Assembly (NCBI GenBank): GCA_022647765.1
Contig: JALCLH010000017.1
Location: 1 to 39,759, forward strand
From: Acidipropionibacterium sp.
GTDB taxonomy: Bacteria > Actinomycetota > Actinomycetes > Propionibacteriales > Propionibacteriaceae
Length of the DNA stretch: 39,759 bases
Direction: 5' to 3'
Shown: positions 35,652 through 39,759 of the stretch, piece after piece
Layout of the letters: every line of letters begins with the position of its first letter
Position numbering within the stretch: the stretch's first letter is position 1
Notes under the pieces: model-generated
The model's database searches: none
Told to the model about the DNA's origin: nothing
What the model saw: only the letters and a program-made list of their open reading frames with translations
Translations under genes and position numbers: made by a program

Positions 35652-35768
35652 GGGAGTCTGACGGTTTGTCGTTTGAGTTCAAACGACAAACCGTCAGACT
35701 TTCGCCAGGGGAACAGACGGGGACGGTTTCAGTGGGCGAGTTGCTGCACCCGTTACCGGGAGATTCCG
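35652..35768. repeat. 117-bp repeat, copy 2: truncated hicB 3' end plus inverted repeat
   Basis: Same layout as copy 1. Inverted repeat 35655-35676 / 35679-35700, perfect 22 bp with centre GT. The stem carries T-A where copy 1 has C-G, a compensatory change. The hicB part holds only the last ~12 codons and has CAA changed to TAA. It ends 3 nt before the stop codon of the transporter gene. The gap 35476-35651 shows nothing else. Confidence 0.85.
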
Positions 35769-35771
35769 TAT

Positions 35772-36395
35772 CTAGTGTCCGGCGCCACGCGGCCAGACCG
35801 GCAGGACGACTTTGCCGTGGGTGGTGTTGATCACACCTGCCGCCGAGTTGTACCACGCCAGGATAGCCGCGCCTAATCCCAGCCAGCCGCCGATCCGGGT
35901 GGCCACGGTCAACTCGGACAGGTCACCGACGGTCAGCGCGATGAAGGCGCCGAGCAGCACGACAAACGTGGCGAAGAGCCCGCCGGTCACCTTGCTCGCT
36001 GCGACCGTCATATATGCGGTGAAGATCGTCCAGCCCAGCAGAAAGATGCCGACGCCCTGTGCCTTCGGCGCGTCCGGAGCGAAGAAATCGGGATGGGTCG
36101 ACAGGTACCAGAAGGACATCCAGAAGGCTCCGTAGGAGCAGAACGCGACACCGCCGAATTGGTTGTTCTTGAAGAACTCGATGACGCCGGCGATAATTTG
36201 CACGATGCCGCCAAAGGACAGCGCCAGACCGAAGACGACGGGCTCCGCCTTGAGGCTCAGAAGGCCAGCGTTGAAAACGGACAGTACGAAGGTGGTCAGG
36301 GCGAAGGCCGCCAGCCCGAGTGGACCGGGATCGGCGATCGTGATCGCGGGGGTCGGGGCGGCGATGCCGGATGAAGATGGTGCTGGAGAGGTCAT
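35772..36395 (-). CDS. Acetate/succinate transporter, GPR1/FUN34/SatP family
   Basis: 207 aa, six membrane helices. Starts with a Ser/Ala/Pro-rich tail, then the family signature region ADPGPLGLAAFALTTFVLSVFNAG (NPxPLG-like, here DPGPLG), GGIVQIIAGVIEFFKNNQFGGVAF, and SYGAFWMSFW. Acts in the cytoplasmic membrane in proton-coupled uptake or release of acetate/succinate, relevant to a propionic fermenter (inference). It appears complete. It lies between TA loci and abuts repeat copy 2, suggesting it moved here by recombination. Confidence 0.88.
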   Translation of the reverse strand: MTSPAPSSSGIAAPTPAITIADPGPLGLAAFALTTFVLSVFNAGLLSLKAEPVVFGLALSFGGIVQIIAGVIEFFKNNQFGGVAFCSYGAFWMSFWYLSTHPDFFAPDAPKAQGVGIFLLGWTIFTAYMTVAASKVTGGLFATFVVLLGAFIALTVGDLSELTVATRIGGWLGLGAAILAWYNSAAGVINTTHGKVVLPVWPRGAGH

Positions 36396-36469
36396 TGGGC
36401 TGCTTTCGGTAGATATTCAGCTCGTGGTCTCTGGTCCGGTTTCACGACAGTTGTGACCCGGATTCATCA

Positions 36470-36634
36470 GTGTATGGCCGGTCAAGCCTCTGCGAGTGGC
36501 GATTGCCAAACTCGAGGACAGGGCATGCGGCCTATCTGATGCGCTCACCGGCGAATGCACGTCGTCTGATCGACGCCATGGAACGATTGGAAGCCGGCCA
36601 GGGCGAGCATCACGGCCTCCTGGAGTCAGACTGA
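36470..36634 (+). pseudogene. YefM antitoxin remnant (C-terminal part)
   Basis: Only the C-terminal toxin-binding part is recognisable: AYLMRSPANARRLIDAMERLEAGQG...LLESD, stop at 36632. The N-terminal Phd/YefM DNA-binding domain is missing; upstream in-frame codons (…WRLPNSRTGHA) are unlike the family, and only about 130 nt separate it from the divergent transporter. The GTG at 36470 is just the first in-frame start candidate. Confidence 0.6.
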
Positions 36635-36636
36635 CC

Positions 36637-36897
36637 ATGCTGCTCGTCTGGGACGAGAACGCCTGGGCCGACTACTCCTGGTGGCAGGCACAGGACCGTC
36701 GGATTCTCAAGCGCATCAACACCTTGATCGAAGACGTCGCACGCAACGGCAATGAGGGCATCGGCAAGCCCGAGGCGCTCAAGCACAACTCAGCCGGCTA
36801 CTGGTCGCGCCGGATCACCGACGAACACCGGCTCGTCTACAAGGTCGTCGGCGAGGAGATTCGGGTGGCTTCCTGCCGCTATCACTACGGGCGCTAG
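36637..36897 (+). CDS. yoeB: YoeB-family mRNA interferase toxin
   Basis: 86 aa, full length. MLLVWDENAWADYSWWQAQDRRILKRIN, GIGKPEALKH, GYWSRRITDEHRLVYKV and the closing CRYHYGR are canonical YoeB; the catalytic Glu (GKPE), Arg/His (DEHRLVY) and C-terminal HY residues are intact. Ribosome-dependent endonuclease. ATG 36637 is 2 nt after the stop of the YefM remnant. An intact toxin beside a truncated antitoxin is unusual. Confidence 0.92.
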   Translation: MLLVWDENAWADYSWWQAQDRRILKRINTLIEDVARNGNEGIGKPEALKHNSAGYWSRRITDEHRLVYKVVGEEIRVASCRYHYGR

Positions 36898-37039
36898 CCT
36901 GGACATCTCCTCGTTGAGGATCTTCGGAGTGGTCGGATCGAGGACCGGCTCGGTGTGTCCAGCTTCGAGACCGGGCCGCAATTTTGACGCGACAGGTTCT
37001 CGCAGAGTCCAGAGGCGTCTCGTCAATGCGAGGTTCTGA

Positions 37040-37775
37040 TTACTTCGAAGTTGTGGAGCCTGACTCGCGTGAAGATGCTGCTGCGATGCATTGGATCAGT
37101 TCGTTGGCCCAGGCGACGGCTTCTTCCACGGTCGGCAAGACGTCGATGCCTTCTGCTGCCTCGATATAGAGGGTGTCCCATCGGTCGGTGACCTGGATGG
37201 TCGGTGGCCAGTGTTGCTGGCGACGATAGTCGAACAGCCGGACACATGTTTCGGCGACCTGGGCTAGGTCAAGGTCTTCGCCTCTGTCGAGCAGCTGGAG
37301 GTCGACCAAGTCCTTGGCCCGCTCGCTGCCCGAACTCGATGCGGCGTGAAGTTTCTGCGCGACCTGATGATCGGCTCGCATCACCGGAACGGGCTTCGGC
37401 TCTTCCAGCCCGACCTCGGTGAACAGCCCGGCGAGACTGTTGGAGAGCTGGTACTCGGGCTGGTCGGCGTCGCCAAGCTCGTTATGCCCCAGCTCGAACG
37501 TCACCGTGCACCACGGCCTGCCTCGATAATCCAGCTTCACGTCGAACGGCTGCATCACGTACGCGGTCGGCACTCCTGTCGGTCGAGGCGCTGGTTGATC
37601 GACGAGGCGACCGGTGAACCCCGCCCATCCTGCCGCCAGTGCGTCTTCGAAATCGCTGCGGAACCCGGCCAAAGATTGAACTCGCGCGGCATCCAAGTCT
37701 TGGGTGAACCGCGTTCCCCGCCCATACCGCAAGGCCATGGCGCTGCCGCCCTTGACGGCACCCTCAGGAAGCATC
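37040..37775 (-). pseudogene. AbiEii toxin, 3' (C-terminal) fragment, cut by IS
   Basis: Nucleotidyltransferase AbiEii/AbiGii family. The fragment begins at the IS edge and reads LPEGAVKGGSAMALRYG, RFTQDLDAARV, i.e. the GGS and DLD nucleotide/metal motifs. The family's C-terminal part follows (PVMRADHQVAQKLHA, AKDLVDLQLL). It contains the first copy of the 9-bp target duplication (37767-37775). Joined to 39276-39397 it gives 286 codons in frame. Without the N-terminal 43 residues and promoter it is probably silent. Confidence 0.85.
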
Positions 37776-37803
37776 GAGCAATGATCAGAACCTGTGGATG
37801 AGG
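37776..37803 (+). repeat. IS left inverted repeat
   Basis: Begins gagcaatgatcagaa, then the conserved core cctgtggatgagg. Confidence 0.85.
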
Positions 37804-37911
37804 CCCCGGGAGAACGGGACGCTGGAGGCGTACCCTCCCGGGCAGAATCCGACCGAAGAAGTCATCTGATCAGGACCGGCGTTGGCGCGCTGGTCCGGGA
37901 AGGCACGCCCA

Positions 37912-39234
37912 ATGCCCACCATAACCGACCAGCCCGAGCCCGTGGCCGACCTCCTGACCCGAACAGGCGACAGCGCCAACCTGCTCGACGATCTTGTCCG
38001 CGAAGGCGCCCGCCGCATGCTCGCCGCAGCTCTCCAGGCCGAGGTCGACGCCTACATCGCCGCGCACACCGGCGACCTGGACGATCAGGGCCACCGCCTG
38101 GTCGTGCGCAACGGCCACCACCAGCCGCGCACCGTGACCACCAGCGCCGGAGCGATCGAGGTCCGCGCCCCCCGGGTCAACGACCGCAGACACGACGAGA
38201 ACGGCCGGCGGCACCGCTTCGCCAGTTCGATCCTGCCGGCCTGGGCCCGCACGTCCCCCAAGATCGCCGAGGTCCTGCCACTGCTGTATCTCCACGGCCT
38301 GTCGACCAATGACTTCGCCCCGGCCCTGCGCCAGTTCCTCGGTAGCGACGCCGGCCTGTCGCCGGCGGTGATCCAGCGCACGACCACGACATGGCAACAG
38401 GAGGCCAAGACCTTCCAGGATCGGGACCTGCACGGGGTCGACTACGTGTACATGTGGGTCGACGGGGTGTGGTTCAACGTGCGGCTGGCCGATGAGCGCA
38501 CGTGCTTGCTGGTGATGATCGGGGTCCGGGCCGATGGCGCCAAGGAGCTCATCGGGCTCCAGGAGGGGTTCAGGGAGTCCTCGGAGTCGTGGGCGGATCT
38601 GCTGCGGGATTGCCGGCGTCGCGGGATGAGGGATCCCGTGCTGGCGGTGGGGGACGGGGCGCTGGGGTTCTGGGACGCGCTGGGCCAGGTGTTCGCGTCC
38701 ACCCGCGCTCAGAGGTGCACGGTTCATAAGACCCGCAACGTCCTGGCCAGTCTGCCGAAGTCCCAGCATCCGGGTGCGAAGAAGGCGATGGCCGAGATCT
38801 GGAATGCGTCCGACAAGGATCATGCCCGCGCTGCGGCCAGGGCCTTCGCCAGGACCTACGGGGTGAAGTGGCCCAAGGCCGCTGCGAAGATCACCGGGGA
38901 TCTGGAGGACCTGCTGGCGTTCTATGATTTCCCGGCTGAGCACTGGGCGCATCTGAAGACCACGAACCCGATCGAGTCCACGTTCGCGACGGTGCGGCTG
39001 CGCACCCATGCGACGAAGGGGCCGGGGTCTCGGGATGCGGGAGTGGCGATGGCGTTCAAGTTGATCGAGTCGGCTCAGGCGCGGTGGCGCAGGATCACCG
39101 GGCCGGAGTTGGTGGCATTGGTGCGGGCCGGGGTCGAGTTCCATGATGGGGTGCGTGTGGAGCGTCCTGATGCCGAGCCCGCTGACATGGGCTCGGGGGC
39201 CTTGTCAGCGAGTCCTGAAAGTCACGCCGCGTAA
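37912..39234 (+). CDS. IS256-family (Mutator-type) transposase
   Basis: 440 aa DDE transposase. Opens with a helical N-terminal part (DDLVREGARRMLAAALQAEVDAYI, then GHRLVVRNGHH, a hallmark of the family). Catalytic aspartates lie in YMWVDGVWFNVR and AVGDGALGFWDAL. C..HK-type motif CTVHKTRNVLASLPK follows, and the glutamate is in NPIESTFATVRLRT. Intact, so the element may be active. ATG 37912. Confidence 0.95.
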   Translation: MPTITDQPEPVADLLTRTGDSANLLDDLVREGARRMLAAALQAEVDAYIAAHTGDLDDQGHRLVVRNGHHQPRTVTTSAGAIEVRAPRVNDRRHDENGRRHRFASSILPAWARTSPKIAEVLPLLYLHGLSTNDFAPALRQFLGSDAGLSPAVIQRTTTTWQQEAKTFQDRDLHGVDYVYMWVDGVWFNVRLADERTCLLVMIGVRADGAKELIGLQEGFRESSESWADLLRDCRRRGMRDPVLAVGDGALGFWDALGQVFASTRAQRCTVHKTRNVLASLPKSQHPGAKKAMAEIWNASDKDHARAAARAFARTYGVKWPKAAAKITGDLEDLLAFYDFPAEHWAHLKTTNPIESTFATVRLRTHATKGPGSRDAGVAMAFKLIESAQARWRRITGPELVALVRAGVEFHDGVRVERPDAEPADMGSGALSASPESHAA

Positions 39235-39238
39235 GACC

Positions 39239-39266
39239 CCTCATCCACAGGATTTGACAATAACTC
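39239..39266 (-). repeat. IS right inverted repeat
   Basis: Reverse complement begins gagttattgtcaaat, then the core cctgtggatgagg. Confidence 0.85.
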
Positions 39267-39397
39267 GGAAGCATCTGGCCCACCACAACCAACGCCATCG
39301 ACATACGGCGGCGCAACGCCAGTCCCTCCGAGCCTTCGAGGTTGCGGATGCGCTGCTCCAAAGATCGCACGCTCACTGGTGCGCTGTCGTAGCTCAT
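39267..39397 (-). pseudogene. AbiEii toxin, 5' (N-terminal) fragment, cut by IS
   Basis: Codons 1-43: starts MSYDSAPVSVRSLEQRI and runs to MALVVVGQMLP at the IS edge. Contains the second 9-bp duplication. ATG 39397 overlaps the stop of the upstream AbiEi-type gene (ATGA), the usual arrangement of the AbiE operon. In the present state it would read into the IS and stop after added residues. Confidence 0.85.
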
Positions 39398-39759
39398 GGC
39401 CGTAGTCCTTTCCTGACCTTCCGCCACTCCGTAGTGGTCAGCAAGCCTTCGCGCCGAGCCTTCCCCGCTGCATCCAGCAAACGCTCTGTCTCGATCCGAC
39501 CTCGGCATTCGAGGACCGCCTCGGCCACTGGCTGCGACGCCAATCCTTCATAGAAGGTGGTGCGCGCACCGTCGAGAACCTGCGTCAGCTCGATGAAGGC
39601 CGGTAGCTTGGTGCGCACCCTGTGGGGAACCGCGACCTTGATCTGCCTAGGGTTCACGTCGGCTAACCCGAACAGCGCCAACACCGATTCCCCGTGTAGA
39701 TATGCGCCGTCTCCGACTCGCAGCAGAGCCTCGGCGAACTGGTCGAAGCGCGTCGGCGG
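39394..39759 (-). CDS. AbiEi-type antitoxin, C-terminal part (start outside window)
   Basis: At least 121 codons, open to the window edge. The sequence GDGAYLHGESVLALFGLADV, KVAVPHRVRTKLP and LLDAAGKARREGLLTT fits the C-terminal antitoxin domain of AbiEi proteins; the N-terminal winged helix would lie beyond 39759. Antitoxin and autorepressor of the type IV AbiE anti-phage TA system. The antitoxin remains intact here while its toxin gene is broken. Confidence 0.78.
   Translation of the reverse strand, partial: PPTRFDQFAEALLRVGDGAYLHGESVLALFGLADVNPRQIKVAVPHRVRTKLPAFIELTQVLDGARTTFYEGLASQPVAEAVLECRGRIETERLLDAAGKARREGLLTTTEWRKVRKGLRP

Larger units (their letters stand above)
37776..39266 (+). 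mobile_element. IS256-family insertion sequence, 1491 bp, complete
   Basis: Terminal inverted repeats of 28 bp match at 22 positions, including the identical 13-bp core cctgtggatgagg (left 37791-37803; right 39239-39251 in reverse). Flanked by a perfect 9-bp target duplication ggaagcatc (37767-37775 and 39267-39275), in keeping with the 8-9 bp typical of IS256. One transposase gene. The element interrupts abiEii. Confidence 0.93.

Noticed and set aside
37870..39144. 424-codon minus-strand ORF inside the insertion sequence
   Set aside because: Shadow of the transposase gene on the opposite strand.

Overview
This is a high-GC actinobacterial chromosome segment. The 16S rRNA and the order of the housekeeping genes point to Propionibacteriaceae, and an Acidipropionibacterium-like organism is my best guess (inference, not tested by alignment). 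The window opens inside a 16S gene and has three zones: an rRNA operon (1-5068), a long co-directional housekeeping block (5165-32273), and an accessory island packed with toxin-antitoxin (TA) loci and one insertion sequence (about 32290-39759).

rRNA operon: 16S (3' part), a tRNA-free spacer, 23S, 5S and a strong terminator hairpin.

Housekeeping block: its first half follows an order also known from Mycobacterium tuberculosis (Rv1691-Rv1711): TPR protein, HAD phosphatase, nadK, recN, pyrG, NUDIX hydrolase, xerD, parA, rluB. Two departures stand out. A complete biotin ECF transporter operon (bioY-bioM-bioN) lies between the phosphatase and nadK, where mycobacteria have tlyA. A short actinobacterial protein lies between parA and rluB, where scpA and scpB would be expected. 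Next come a tandem-FKBP lipoprotein, a convergent glutamyl-Q tRNA(Asp) synthetase, and pafB-pafC-small membrane protein-tatA-tatC-diacylglycerol kinase-helY (compare Rv2096c-Rv2092c). hisF and a HIT hydrolase follow, then ilvBNC behind a transcription attenuator with a Leu/Val-rich leader peptide.

Sequence quality: between about 10.79 and 25.54 kb, nine genes (recN, pyrG, xerD, parA, the short downstream gene, the FKBP lipoprotein, pafC, tatC, helY) are interrupted by 15 single-base frameshifts. I read 13 as insertions and 2 as deletions. Several of these genes are normally indispensable and every reading frame resumes cleanly, so these look like sequencing errors. I annotate the genes at full length and mark each shift.

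Accessory island: right after the ilvC terminator come a remnant of an ATPase C-terminal winged helix, an orphan antitoxin, a HigBA-type pair behind a palindromic leaderless promoter, an unknown 107-aa protein divergent from a HicB-like protein, a TfoX C-terminal domain protein, a HicAB pair, an acetate/succinate transporter, a YoeB toxin with only a C-terminal stub of its YefM antitoxin, and an AbiE system. The AbiEii toxin gene is split by an IS256-family element that left a perfect 9-bp target duplication. Removing the element and one duplicate restores an exact 286-codon reading frame. The 3' end of hicB and its 22-bp inverted repeat occur twice, flanking hicBA and abutting the transporter. 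The stems of the two copies differ by a compensatory base pair.
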